Shown: one piece after another, positions 17,017 to 25,580 of the stretch
How positions within the stretch are numbered: the stretch's first letter is position 1
How the letters are laid out: every line of letters begins with the position of its first letter
Assembly (NCBI GenBank): GCA_003481775.1
Contig: QULU01000035.1
Coordinates: forward strand, 1 to 55,086
Length of the DNA stretch: 55,086 nt
DNA from: Clostridiaceae bacterium OM02-2AC
Lineage (GTDB): Bacteria; Bacillota_I; Bacilli_A; Erysipelotrichales; Erysipelotrichaceae
Reading direction: 5' to 3'
Made by a program: the position numbers and the translations under genes
Notes under the pieces: model-generated
Seen by the model: only the letters and a program-made list of their open reading frames with translations
Databases searched by the model: none
Told to the model about the DNA's origin: nothing

Positions 17017-17823
17017 TTATTTTGACATCTCTCTTGATTTATCTGCACATGCCTTCATACCCTGCATAATGCTGGAGCGAAAGCCGCTCTCCTCCAGCTT
17101 TGCGACAGCGGCGATGGTCGTTCCTCCCGGTGAACAAACCATATCCTTCAGCTCTCCCGGATGCTTTCCGGTTTCCAGAACCATCTGGGCACTTCCCAAT
17201 ACCGCCTGTGCCGCAAATGTATATGCCTGTGGTCTTGGCATCCCTTCCACAACTGCAGCATCTGCCATTGCTTCAATCATCATATAGACATACGCCGGTG
17301 ATGAACCGCTGACAGCAGTCACTGCATCCATCAGGTGCTCCGGTACAATTTCACTCTTACCGAAGCTGTTGAAGATGGCCGTAATTTCTTCTGTTTCTTC
17401 CTTTGTCACATTTTTAGCAGGTGCAATGGCAGCCATGCCTTCTCCGACAAGCGCCGGTGTGTTCGGCATCGTCTTCACAATTTTGATTTCTCTTCCAAAC
17501 AGCTGGGCAACAGCCGCAGAGGATTGTCCGGCAGCGATAACGACAATGATGACATCCTCTTTTACAACATCCTTGATCTGGTTGATGACTACCGGATACA
17601 GGAACGGCTTAACAGACAGCACGATGATATCGCATACCTTTGCCAGCTCTGCATTATCCGTTGTCGTATTAACACCATAGCTTTCCCTTACGCGTGCAAG
17701 GCTATCCTCATTGATGTCGGATACATAAATGCTTTCTCTGGCAGTCAGACCGGCTTTGATGATGCCCCCTATCATCGCACCGCCCATATTTCCGCTGCCA
17801 ATAAATCCAATGGTCTTGTTCAT
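17017..17823 (-). CDS. proC: Pyrroline-5-carboxylate reductase
   Basis: A 268-residue NAD(P)H-dependent enzyme that reduces pyrroline-5-carboxylate (P5C) to L-proline. The Rossmann loop is IGFIGSGNMGGAMIGG. TMPNTPALVGEGMAAI and the C-terminal dimer domain with AVSGSSPAYVYMMIEAMADAAV and SPGGTTIAAVAKLEESGFR are family hallmarks, and length is normal. It follows hypD by 28 bases with a good ribosome binding site. HypD makes P5C from 4-hydroxyproline, so here ProC completes that route. It can also serve the proBA branch at 26-28 kb. Confidence 0.96.
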   Translation of the reverse strand: MNKTIGFIGSGNMGGAMIGGIIKAGLTARESIYVSDINEDSLARVRESYGVNTTTDNAELAKVCDIIVLSVKPFLYPVVINQIKDVVKEDVIIVVIAAGQSSAAVAQLFGREIKIVKTMPNTPALVGEGMAAIAPAKNVTKEETEEITAIFNSFGKSEIVPEHLMDAVTAVSGSSPAYVYMMIEAMADAAVVEGMPRPQAYTFAAQAVLGSAQMVLETGKHPGELKDMVCSPGGTTIAAVAKLEESGFRSSIMQGMKACADKSREMSK

Positions 17824-17851
17824 AAATGTTTTCCTTCTTTCCTAATATTGC

Positions 17852-20233
17852 TTATGCAAAGCTTTGTTCCGTACGATTGATGATTTCATCCTGCAGCTCC
17901 TTGCTCAGATTGCGGAAGTGATCGGAGTATCCTGCGACACGTACAATCAAATCCCGGTATTCCGCAGGGTTCTGCTGTGCCTTGATCAAGGTTTCACGAT
18001 CAATAACATTGAACTGGATGTGGTGTCCGTCCATATTGAAATATGAGCGGATCAGATTTGCCATATTGTTCAGTCCGTCCTCTCCGGCAACAACGCTTGG
18101 TGTAAACTTCTGATTCAGCAGAGTTCCGCCGGTTGACAGATGATCCATTTTACTTGCGGAGCGAATAACAGAGGTCGGTCCGTTCACATCCGCTGCCTTT
18201 TCCGGAGAGATTCCCTCACTGACCGGCTTATGTGCCAGACGGCCGTTTGGAGAAGCCAGCATGACCTCACCGAAATATACGTGACAGGTCGTCGGCAGCA
18301 TATTGATTCTCCACTGACCGTTACGCATATTCGGACGACCGGTAATCGTATTCTTATAGAAGGTGAAGACCTCCTTCATAATCGCATCGGCGTAATCATC
18401 ATCATTTCCGTACTTCGGCGTCTTGCGGGATACCAGATTGAAAATGCGCACATGCTCTTCTCCTTCAAAGTTATCCTGCAATGCCTTCATCAGCTCACCC
18501 ATTGTAAAGTTCTTTTTGTCATACACATTGTATTTAATTGCAGATAAGGAGTCGGTTATCGTTCCGATTCCTACTCCCTGCAGATAGTTCGTATTGTAGC
18601 GTGCTCCTCCGGCATTGTAATCCTTGCCGTTTGTGATGCAGTCATCCGTGATGATGGAAAGGAATGGTGCCGGCATGTATTTTGCATAGATGCGGGTAAT
18701 CATATTGCTTCCCTTTACCTTGATATCCGCAAAGTGCTCGATCTGCTTTTTGTAGGCAGCAAACAGCTCCTCATAGCTCTTGAAGTCTTCTGCTTCTCCA
18801 AGCTGTAAACCAAGCTGCTTTCCGCCAACTGGATCGAATCCGTTGTGCAGTGTGATTTCCAAAATCTTCGGCAGATTGAAATATCCCTGCAGAATGTATG
18901 CCTCACGTCCAAAGGCACCGGTTTCCACACAGCCGGAGGTTCCTCCACGCCGTGCATCTTCAATGGATTTACCGGCATTCAGCAGCTCCTGAATGATAGC
19001 CTCCGTATTGTAGAAAGCAGGCTGTCCCCAGCCCTTACGGCTGATTTCACATGCTCTCTTGATGAATTTTGTCGGTGTTTTTTTGGAGATTTGCACGTTG
19101 CTGGATGGCTGCAGCAGCTTCATTTCATCCATAACATCCAGAATCAGATAGGATACATCATTCACCCCGTCTTCTCCCTCGGGTGTGATTCCTCCGGTAT
19201 TGATGTTTGCGAAGTCCGTATAGGTGGAGGATTCCTTCAGCGTAATTCCCACCTTCGGAGGCGCCGGCTGATTATTGAATTTTACCCACAGACATTCCAG
19301 AAGCTCCTTTGCCTTGGATTTATCCAGACGTCCCGCCTCGATATCTGCTTCATAGAACGGATTCAGATGCTGATCCAGACGGCCCGGGGAGTAAGCATCC
19401 CATGGATTCAGTTCGGTTGTCACCCCGAGGTGAACAAACCAGTACATCTGAATCGCCTGCCAGTAGGTTTGCGGCTTATGTGCCGGAACGATGTCACAGT
19501 TTGCGGCAATCTGCAGCAGCTCTTCCTTACGTACAGGATCACTTTCCTTTTCCGCAAGCTCTCTTGCCAGCGCTGCATAGCGTTTTCCCAAAATCATAAT
19601 GGCATCGCACATAATGCTCATACCGCGTAGCTCATCGCGTTTTTCGATCGCCTCCGGATCGTTTAGGAAATCAATCGCAGCAATCGCTTCTTCGATATCC
19701 TGCTGGTAATCCAGGAATCCCTTCGCATAGATTTTCTCGGAACCGACGGTGTGACCTGGACCACGCTGCTCCATAAATTCTGTGAAAATACCTGCTTCAT
19801 AGCAGTCTCTCCATTCCTGTGACATGGAGTTGATAATCTTATGACGAATGGAGCGTTTTTCCCAGAACGGAATAATCGTTTCCTCCTGCTGCTTCATATC
19901 CTCTTCACTGACCTTGAAGCAGATCAGCTCACGGTCATTCATAACCTTCATATCCTCCAGTGTATGACAGCAAAGCTCCGGGAAGGTTGGGGTTGACTGC
20001 GGTCCGGCACCCTTATCTCCGACGATCAGTTCCCCGTCTTCGATGGTGATGGTTTTGCGGGAAAAGATTTCCTTCATCGACAGTGCCCGCAGCTCCGGAA
20101 TCGATACCTCACCCTCATATTTCTTGTAGGCATCTGTCATGAGCATGGCACGCTCCATAAAGATATGCGGTGTTGTTTCCTCGCTCTGCTTCCTTAGCTT
20201 CTTGATACGTTCATTCATTCCTCTGAGTTCCAT
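17852..20233 (-). CDS. hypD: trans-4-hydroxy-L-proline dehydratase (glycyl radical enzyme)
   Basis: A 793-residue glycyl radical enzyme. The radical site is RVAGYSDHF (Gly768), and the thiyl cysteine with its neighbouring acid is GTSGCVETGAF (Cys435, Glu437). HypD-type substrate-site residues are also in place: PGHTVG with His161 and TDFANINTGG with Asp340 and Phe341. Remembered characterised HypD from Clostridioides difficile is nearly the same length and collinear, which separates this from pyruvate formate-lyase or choline lyase. The enzyme removes water from 4-hydroxyproline, giving P5C, in the anaerobic cytoplasm. It lies between its activase gene and proC. GGAGG precedes the ATG at 20233. 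Confidence 0.95.
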   Translation of the reverse strand: MELRGMNERIKKLRKQSEETTPHIFMERAMLMTDAYKKYEGEVSIPELRALSMKEIFSRKTITIEDGELIVGDKGAGPQSTPTFPELCCHTLEDMKVMNDRELICFKVSEEDMKQQEETIIPFWEKRSIRHKIINSMSQEWRDCYEAGIFTEFMEQRGPGHTVGSEKIYAKGFLDYQQDIEEAIAAIDFLNDPEAIEKRDELRGMSIMCDAIMILGKRYAALARELAEKESDPVRKEELLQIAANCDIVPAHKPQTYWQAIQMYWFVHLGVTTELNPWDAYSPGRLDQHLNPFYEADIEAGRLDKSKAKELLECLWVKFNNQPAPPKVGITLKESSTYTDFANINTGGITPEGEDGVNDVSYLILDVMDEMKLLQPSSNVQISKKTPTKFIKRACEISRKGWGQPAFYNTEAIIQELLNAGKSIEDARRGGTSGCVETGAFGREAYILQGYFNLPKILEITLHNGFDPVGGKQLGLQLGEAEDFKSYEELFAAYKKQIEHFADIKVKGSNMITRIYAKYMPAPFLSIITDDCITNGKDYNAGGARYNTNYLQGVGIGTITDSLSAIKYNVYDKKNFTMGELMKALQDNFEGEEHVRIFNLVSRKTPKYGNDDDYADAIMKEVFTFYKNTITGRPNMRNGQWRINMLPTTCHVYFGEVMLASPNGRLAHKPVSEGISPEKAADVNGPTSVIRSASKMDHLSTGGTLLNQKFTPSVVAGEDGLNNMANLIRSYFNMDGHHIQFNVIDRETLIKAQQNPAEYRDLIVRVAGYSDHFRNLSKELQDEIINRTEQSFA

Positions 20234-20236
20234 TGT

Positions 20237-21151
20237 TTATCCTCCTATCTTAACCTGTTGAAAACCATGTTCCTCAAACAGTGATTTCAGCATTTCCATA
20301 TGCTCCTGTGATGGCACGTCCAAATCCGCTGCGGGATAGACGCGACCAAGCTTTTCATATTTGCTGCTTCCCGTATTATGATACGGCAGCAGATTCACCT
20401 TCACGATTCCAATGCGCTTTTTCAAATATGCAATGATATCCAGCATCGTATCTGCATCACTGTTCACTGGAACAACGACCGGTATGCGGATATTGATATT
20501 CGCACGGCTGTCTGCCAGAAATTCCAGATTCTCCAGAATGACTGCGTTGGATTTTCCCATATACTTTTTATGTGCTTCATCATCCAGCGTCTTGATATCG
20601 TACAGGAAGGTATCTACATACGGCAGTAGTCGTGCATAGCTTTCCTTTGGCGCATAACCGCAGGTATCAATCGCGACATTGTATCCCTTATCCTTCAGCT
20701 GTTTGCACAGCTCCTGTAGATAGTCGATATCCTGCGTCATGACCTCTCCCCCGGAAAGGGTCACTCCACCGCCGCTTTCCTCATAGAAATGCGCATCCTT
20801 GTTTACGATGGTCATCAGCTCTTTGATACTGTACTGCTTCCCGACGATTTCACGATTGTTGTGCAGACAGTAGTCCAGACAGTCTGCACATAGCACACAT
20901 TTCTCTGTATCGGTATGTGCTGTACCATCCTCCTCAATCGTAATGGCTCCATGACTGCATGCCTTCCTGCAATAGCCGCAGCCATTGCATTTTTCACGGT
21001 TAAACATCAGCTCCGGTGCATACCTCTGACTTTCCGGGTTGTGGCACCACCAGCAGTTCAGCAGACAGCCCTTAAAGAATATCGTTGTACGGATACCGTC
21101 TCCGTCATGCACAGAATATTTCTGAATATTGATTACGGTAGGCTCTTTCAT
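20237..21151 (-). CDS. hypE: HypD-activating radical SAM enzyme
   Basis: A 304-residue glycyl-radical-enzyme activase. The radical SAM cluster is Cys29-x3-Cys33-x2-Cys36 (GCLLNCWWCHNPE). A ferredoxin-like insert follows with two Cys-rich motifs (CNGCGYCRKAC and CVLCADCLDYC), typical of activases for non-PFL glycyl radical enzymes. Later motifs ESGGGVTLSGGEVM and DTCGYAPKE fit the PflA-like family. It uses SAM and an electron to create the radical on HypD Gly768. It ends four bases before hypD, and its start overlaps the regulator's stop, so one operon is certain. Confidence 0.95.
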   Translation of the reverse strand: MKEPTVINIQKYSVHDGDGIRTTIFFKGCLLNCWWCHNPESQRYAPELMFNREKCNGCGYCRKACSHGAITIEEDGTAHTDTEKCVLCADCLDYCLHNNREIVGKQYSIKELMTIVNKDAHFYEESGGGVTLSGGEVMTQDIDYLQELCKQLKDKGYNVAIDTCGYAPKESYARLLPYVDTFLYDIKTLDDEAHKKYMGKSNAVILENLEFLADSRANINIRIPVVVPVNSDADTMLDIIAYLKKRIGIVKVNLLPYHNTGSSKYEKLGRVYPAADLDVPSQEHMEMLKSLFEEHGFQQVKIGG

Positions 21152-21723
21152 AGCTTCTCTCCTGCTTCCTGAAAAAGGTTCGGTGTATTGATGGTGATGA
21201 ATTTTACGACCTTATTGGTCTGATTGCTCCAGTTATGTGTTCTTGTGGATTTGTAATGTGCACAGTCTCCCGGATACAGATCACAGACATCATCCTCGAT
21301 CTGCAGGGTCAAAATGCCTTCCAGCACGTAGACGAATTCTTCCCCCTCATGTGGATACGGCAGCGATTCCTCCACTTCCTTTTGGGGCAAAATCTCGACC
21401 AGCTTCGGCAGCATTTCCCCACGATCTGCCATATTTGTCATCGCATATTCGATGATTGAGCTTCCCTCAATACGCAGAATTTCCCGCTCATAGCTGCGCA
21501 ATACCGCTTTTTCCTTGGTTTTCGGCTGTTCCATGAAATACGTCATCTCAACCCCGAGCGCCTTTGCGACCTTTTTCAGCGTATCGTGAGCAATGGAGGT
21601 CAGTCCCCGTTCCAGCTGGGACAGATAACCGATGGAAAGCTCCGTTGCTTCACTGATATCCTTCAGTGTCATCTTATTTTCTGTCCGTTTCTGTTTGATT
21701 AGTTCACCAATATTTTTATTCAT
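21148..21723 (-). CDS. XRE-cupin transcriptional regulator of the hyp operon
   Basis: A 191-residue regulator. Residues 1-60 are a helix-turn-helix (IGELIKQKRTENKMTLKDIS, then LSIGYLSQLERGLTS). The C-terminal part is a cupin barrel (YPHEGEEFVYVLEGILTLQIED, then YPGDCAHYKSTRTHNWSNQ), which should bind a small effector. It is the first gene of the operon and overlaps hypE by four bases, so it probably controls its own operon in response to hydroxyproline, proline or a related ligand (inference). An in-frame GTG at 21735 lies upstream, but the ATG at 21723 with AGAGG before it is preferred. Confidence 0.88.
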   Translation of the reverse strand: MNKNIGELIKQKRTENKMTLKDISEATELSIGYLSQLERGLTSIAHDTLKKVAKALGVEMTYFMEQPKTKEKAVLRSYEREILRIEGSSIIEYAMTNMADRGEMLPKLVEILPQKEVEESLPYPHEGEEFVYVLEGILTLQIEDDVCDLYPGDCAHYKSTRTHNWSNQTNKVVKFITINTPNLFQEAGEKL

Positions 21724-21758
21724 ATACAGCAACACCTCTTTACAGGCTTATTATATAT

Positions 21759-21851
21759 TTCACAAGTGAAGCTGTCTATCCTTTTAAGTAAAATTTACCT
21801 TAATTTACGTTAATTTTTGAATTATACTGCATATTTTAACCTTTTATACAA
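21759..21851 (-). promoter_or_regulatory. Promoter and operator region of the hyp operon
   Basis: On the minus strand a -10 box TATAAT (21821-21826) follows a weak -35 TTGTAT (21846-21851) with 19-base spacing. Just downstream are repeats of AATTTACNTT (plus-strand reading) starting at 21792, 21802 and, degenerate, 21812, spaced exactly one helical turn. A GTAAA/TTTAC palindrome lies at 21788-21798 and TTCAC-AA-GTGAA at 21759-21770. These are candidate binding sites for the XRE-cupin regulator. Confidence 0.5.
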
Positions 21852-22120
21852 GTAATATGCCCTATTTTTTACCTTATTTTTCAAATTCAGCAGGAGCTTT
21901 TCAACAAAATTGCTGTAACCGTTATCACTTTTTCACAAACAGACTCTATGCGCTCTTTACCATAAACAAAAAAAGCCGATATTTATCGACTTATCGAGCT
22001 TTCCTCTGTTGTTTGCTTTTCACTTTTTTTCACAAGCTGAGACTTCTCCTTCATCAGACAAGGAAGCTTTTATAACAAGCTTGCGTGCTTGTTATATTTC
22101 CCCAAAGGAAGAAGCGCTTC
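21852..22120. other. AT-rich intergenic region, no gene seen
   Basis: Upstream region of the hyp operon and downstream region of the DUF2752 gene. Apart from the inverted repeat at 22071-22096 I see nothing functional. Confidence 0.4.
22071..22096. terminator. Inverted repeat, possible terminator
   Basis: Perfect 10-bp arms TATAACAAGC and GCTTGTTATA flank a six-base loop, 25 bases beyond the stop of the DUF2752 gene. The T-run is better on the plus strand than on the minus, so its activity as the minus-strand terminator is uncertain. Confidence 0.45.
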
Positions 22121-22525
22121 TCAAAAAAATAGCTGTAGCAGGCGAATAAGCGGTGCATGCTCATTCAGCTGCATAGGGGCATGAGGGAACACATAGAGCA
22201 TTCGCCATAAATACACAGCAAGCATGGTTCCTAACAAAAGCACACTCATCACACGAAATACTCTGCTCTTTAAGATACCCTCCCGGTTTCTCACAAAAAG
22301 CACTGCGCACATCACTGTGTAAGGAAGCAGAAGGAATACAGCCGGATGGAAATACCATGCGGCAGAAAGATTTCCTTTACATAGCCAGTATATGGCAGAA
22401 AACATATTGCAGCCCGGACATGGTATTCCCAATATCCGCTCCATCGGACAGAAGCTTCCGAAAACGAAGAGCACCAGAAACAGGATCACTCCGATTCCCA
22501 GTGCTTTTTTTACATCACGGCTCAT
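22121..22525 (-). CDS. DUF2752 membrane protein
   Basis: A 134-residue membrane protein with the DUF2752 signature FCPMERILGIPCPGCNMFSAIYWL followed by AAWYFHP. Hydrophobic segments lie at about residues 10-25, 58-78 and 90-112. The family has no known biochemical role; its Cys pairs are conserved. It starts two bases after the stop of the DUF4234 gene (TGATATG junction) with no ribosome binding site of its own, so it depends on translation of that gene. DUF2752 and DUF4234-type genes are often neighbours in Firmicutes. Confidence 0.85.
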   Translation of the reverse strand: MSRDVKKALGIGVILFLVLFVFGSFCPMERILGIPCPGCNMFSAIYWLCKGNLSAAWYFHPAVFLLLPYTVMCAVLFVRNREGILKSRVFRVMSVLLLGTMLAVYLWRMLYVFPHAPMQLNEHAPLIRLLQLFF

Positions 22526-22526
22526 A

Positions 22527-22853
22527 TCAGTAGGTGCGATCGATCAAATCATTGATACTGCTTTGCATGATACAGAGCGAGATAATCGGCAAGCCAAACA
22601 CAGATAGCAGAACATTGATCAGACTGTTATCCTCGGCTCCCATCACATACAGCTTTTTGGAATATTTCCAGAAACAGAAAATCCCCCAGATACCGCAGGT
22701 CACAAAGGACAGTAGCAGATCGGTGATGGCGGTATCGTTCTCTCTTGCTCCGTAATTGATATCACTGAATATCTGTACCCAGGCAATCAGATAGTAAATA
22801 CCGCAGGTTATAATGGACAGCACAATAATACCAAATATACTTCTTCGTCTCAT
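22527..22853 (-). CDS. DUF4234 membrane protein
   Basis: A 108-residue membrane protein. The pattern RRRSIFGIIVLSIITCGIYYLIAWVQIFSDIN, then LLLSFVTCGIWGIFCFWKYSKKL and a third hydrophobic stretch, is that of DUF4234 proteins (two repeats of strand-Cys/Leu-Gly-Ile-Tyr/Trp). No function is established. GGGAGGTG lies before the ATG. It is first in a two-gene unit with the DUF2752 protein. Confidence 0.82.
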   Translation of the reverse strand: MRRRSIFGIIVLSIITCGIYYLIAWVQIFSDINYGARENDTAITDLLLSFVTCGIWGIFCFWKYSKKLYVMGAEDNSLINVLLSVFGLPIISLCIMQSSINDLIDRTY

Positions 22854-23482
22854 ACAGGCACCTCCCTCGTCGTATGATATGCTGTATCCGGTAAAACCAT
22901 ACCCGTCTACCGGAAGTGTTCTAATTGTACCATAGAATCAGACCTCTGTGTGATAAAACAGGTGTTTTTATACGGATGCAGCCATACTCCGCATCATTTA
23001 CATAAATAAGACATGTAGCAGCTCTTCTTGTATTCATCTGCAGAGCGTCTCAGCAGATGAAATAGCAAGACGCTTTCCTATATGCTATGGCTATGCAGCG
23101 TGTTCAGCAGCATTTCTGCCAAAGCAGCCGGAAGCAGTCTTTCACGTTTCTAGGTTCCTTTGTACCCAGATTGCTTCGCTTTCATCCGGTACAGTGGCAT
23201 GGTTTTTCATTGTAAGCAGCTTTTTACGTTTCTATCTTCCTTCGTAATCGTATCGCTTCATTTCCTTTGATACAGTTGCATATGTTTCTTCTGGCAGTAT
23301 CGAGCACTGATTCCTTCCCATAATGCTTCATTATGCATACAGAAGGATCCTGTTTCTGAGCATATTGCTGATTACAGTTGTCGCTATCCTGCGCTTTTTC
23401 TGCCAGTAAAAGCATTATTGCTACATATGGCTTTCATCATTATATTCTGCATTAAATAACGCCTAAACAATAAGAAGAAGAA
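22854..23482. other. Gene-poor region with a degenerate repeat
   Basis: About 630 bases between the htpG terminator and the DUF4234 gene. The only frames are short and lack ribosome binding sites. It holds a degenerate direct repeat (23143-23290) and presumably the DUF4234 promoter. Confidence 0.5.
23143..23290. repeat. Two degenerate direct repeats, period about 80 bp
   Basis: A unit beginning ACGTTTCTA, with internal TTCCTT, TCGCTT, GATACAG/GGTACAG and TTGCAT/TGGCAT, occurs near 23146-23205 and again near 23227-23288. By eye the copies match at roughly two thirds of positions. No coding meaning is evident. Confidence 0.5.
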
Positions 23483-23535
23483 AACCTGTCACAGTGCATA
23501 GCTTCACTGAAACAGGTTGTTTTCTTGTTCTATAT
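23481..23535 (-). terminator. Terminator of htpG
   Basis: On the minus strand AACCTGT pairs with ACAGGTT and, inside it, CAGTG pairs with CACTG, around an eight-base loop. TTCTTCTTCTT follows. It lies 30 bases beyond the htpG stop. Confidence 0.85.
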
Positions 23536-23549
23536 ACTGTAATGCGCTT

Positions 23550-25493
23550 TTATTTGCTGGCCTTTACCATGAAATCACAGATCTTCTTAGAGAATTCTGT
23601 AGGATTTTCAATCGGGAAGCCCTCAATCAGCAATGCCTGATCATATAGTAAATCTGCATAATCCTTCACTGCATCCTTATCCTGCTCATATACCTTCTGC
23701 AAAGCATTGAAGATTTCATGATTCGGATTGATTTCCAAAATACGGGATGCCTTCATACCATACGGATTTCCTTCCGGCATAGCACTTAACACCTTTTCCA
23801 TCTCAAAGGACATGCCTTCCTCACTGCTCAGGCAAACCGGATCATCCACCAGGCGGGAAGAAATTTTAACATCCTTCACCTTATCCCCCAGCACTTCCTT
23901 AATACCGCTTAACAGATCCTTATTTTCCTCAGCCTTTTTCTCCAGCTCCTTCTTTTCCTCTTCACTGTCGAGGTCCAGATCGCCCTGAGAAATATTCTTA
24001 AAGGTTTTCTCTTTGTAATTCATCAAAGCCTGAAGCGCAAATTCATCCACATTGTCCGTCAGATACAGGATTTCATATCCCTTTTCCTTCACCTTCTTAA
24101 CCTGTGGCAGATTGTCAATCAGCTCTACCTTGTCACCGCTCATGAAGTAGATGTGCTCCTGTCCTTCCTCCATGCGGTTGATATATTCATCCAGTGTAAC
24201 CAGCTTCTGTTCCTTGCTGGAATAGAACATCAGCAGATCCTGCAGGGTTTCCTTGTTTGCGCCAAAATCATTGTAAACACCGAATTTGATCTGCAGACCA
24301 AAATTCTTCCAGAACTTCTCATACTCTTCACGATCATTGCGCAGCATCAGCAGCAGCTCGGATTTGATTTTCTTCTCAATACGGTTCGCAATCACCTTCA
24401 GCTGACGGTCGTGCTGCAGCATTTCACGGGAGATATTCAAAGATAGATCCTGTGAATCTACCAGTCCCTTTACGAAACGGAAATGCTCAGGAATCAGCTC
24501 TTCCGCATTATCCATGATGAAGACACCACGGCTATACAGCTGCAGCCCCTTCTTGTAATCCTGAGAATAATAGTTGAACGGTGCCTTACCTGGGATAAAC
24601 ATCAGCGTTGTAAAGGAAACTGCCCCCTCAACACTTGTATGAATCACCTTCTGCGGCTCTGTATAATCATTGAATTTGCTCTTATAGAATTCATCATATT
24701 CTTCTTTTGTTATTTCAGACTTGCTTCTCTTCCACAGTGGAATCATGGAATTCAGCGTTTTCAATTCCTTTACAGTTTCATACTTCGGTTCTGCAGGCTT
24801 ATCCGCGTCCTCGTTTTCATTTTCCGGCTCGTCCACACGCTTGCTGGTTTCCACCCACATTTCGATTGGGTAACGGATATAGTCGGAATATTTCTTAATC
24901 AGACGCTCAATCTCATACTGCTGCAGATAGTCGTCATAATTCTCATCCTCCGTATTATCCTTCAGGTACAGCACGATTTCTGTTCCGTGCTCTTCTTTTT
25001 CACATTCATCAATGGAATAGCCGTCAACCGCATTGCTGCTCCACAGATATGCTGTTTCTTCCCCGTATTTCTTCGTCGTTACCTCCACACGGCTGGCAAC
25101 CATAAATGCGGAATAGAAGCCGACACCAAACTGTCCGATGATATCCACATCATCCTTCTTCTCTGCCTCTTCCATCTCCTGCTTAAACGCCAGAGAGCCA
25201 CTCTTCGCAATCGTTCCCAGATTGTCCTCCAGCTCATCCTTGTTCATACCCAGACCGTTATCTCGGATTGTCAGGGTGCGGTTTTCCTTATCTGCCTCCA
25301 GATAAATTTTAAAGCCGGATGTATCTACATCGCTCAGGTTATCAGACAGTGCCTGATAATACAGCTTGTCAATCGCATCACTTGCATTTGAAATCAGCTC
25401 TCTTAAAAAAATTTCCTTATGTGTATAAATAGAGTTGATCATCAGATCTAATAGACGTTTGGACTCAGCCTTGAATTGTTTCTTTCTCGCCAT
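23550..25493 (-). CDS. htpG: Chaperone HtpG (Hsp90)
   Basis: A 647-residue cytoplasmic Hsp90. The GHKL ATPase domain shows FLRELISNASDAIDKL (catalytic Glu and Mg-binding Asn), IRDNGLGMN and GQFGVGFYSAFMV. The middle domain carries YSRGVFIMDN and LNISREMLQHDR, where the Arg contacts ATP, and the C-terminal dimer domain completes the protein. It refolds or remodels client proteins under stress. AGGAGG precedes the ATG. Two CIRCE elements around its promoter show HrcA control. Confidence 0.98.
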   Translation of the reverse strand: MARKKQFKAESKRLLDLMINSIYTHKEIFLRELISNASDAIDKLYYQALSDNLSDVDTSGFKIYLEADKENRTLTIRDNGLGMNKDELEDNLGTIAKSGSLAFKQEMEEAEKKDDVDIIGQFGVGFYSAFMVASRVEVTTKKYGEETAYLWSSNAVDGYSIDECEKEEHGTEIVLYLKDNTEDENYDDYLQQYEIERLIKKYSDYIRYPIEMWVETSKRVDEPENENEDADKPAEPKYETVKELKTLNSMIPLWKRSKSEITKEEYDEFYKSKFNDYTEPQKVIHTSVEGAVSFTTLMFIPGKAPFNYYSQDYKKGLQLYSRGVFIMDNAEELIPEHFRFVKGLVDSQDLSLNISREMLQHDRQLKVIANRIEKKIKSELLLMLRNDREEYEKFWKNFGLQIKFGVYNDFGANKETLQDLLMFYSSKEQKLVTLDEYINRMEEGQEHIYFMSGDKVELIDNLPQVKKVKEKGYEILYLTDNVDEFALQALMNYKEKTFKNISQGDLDLDSEEEKKELEKKAEENKDLLSGIKEVLGDKVKDVKISSRLVDDPVCLSSEEGMSFEMEKVLSAMPEGNPYGMKASRILEINPNHEIFNALQKVYEQDKDAVKDYADLLYDQALLIEGFPIENPTEFSKKICDFMVKASK

Positions 25494-25509
25494 ACGTAAT
25501 TACCTCCTG

Positions 25510-25580
25510 TTAGCACTCGCTCTTTAAGTCTGCTAATAGTATATGCCAATATTTTAGCACTGTCAACACTTTAGTGCTAA
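25510..25580 (-). promoter_or_regulatory. Promoter of htpG flanked by two CIRCE operators
   Basis: Two 9-9-9 inverted repeats fit the HrcA operator TTAGCACTC-N9-GAGTGCTAA. The upstream one (25554-25580) has arms TTAGCACTA and CAGTGCTAA; the downstream one (25510-25536) has TTAGCAGAC and GAGTGCTAA. Between and overlapping them is a near-perfect sigma-A promoter on the minus strand: TTGACA (25561-25566), 17 bases, TATACT (25538-25543). HrcA should repress it until heat or misfolding titrates GroEL away. Confidence 0.92.

Noticed and set aside
18845..19630. 261-codon plus-strand open frame
   Set aside because: Antisense to hypD, which carries all catalytic motifs.
17852..20233. Pyruvate formate-lyase or choline trimethylamine-lyase
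   Set aside because: The single GCVETG cysteine with Glu two positions on, TDFANINTGG, and the neighbouring proC fit HypD; PFL has two adjacent cysteines, and choline lyase clusters carry microcompartment genes, which are absent.
23224..23415. 63-codon minus-strand frame in the gap between htpG and the DUF4234 gene
   Set aside because: It lies over a degenerate repeat, lacks an initiation signal and has no family likeness.
24483..25391. 302-codon plus-strand open frame
   Set aside because: Antisense shadow of htpG, which is fully conserved on the minus strand.
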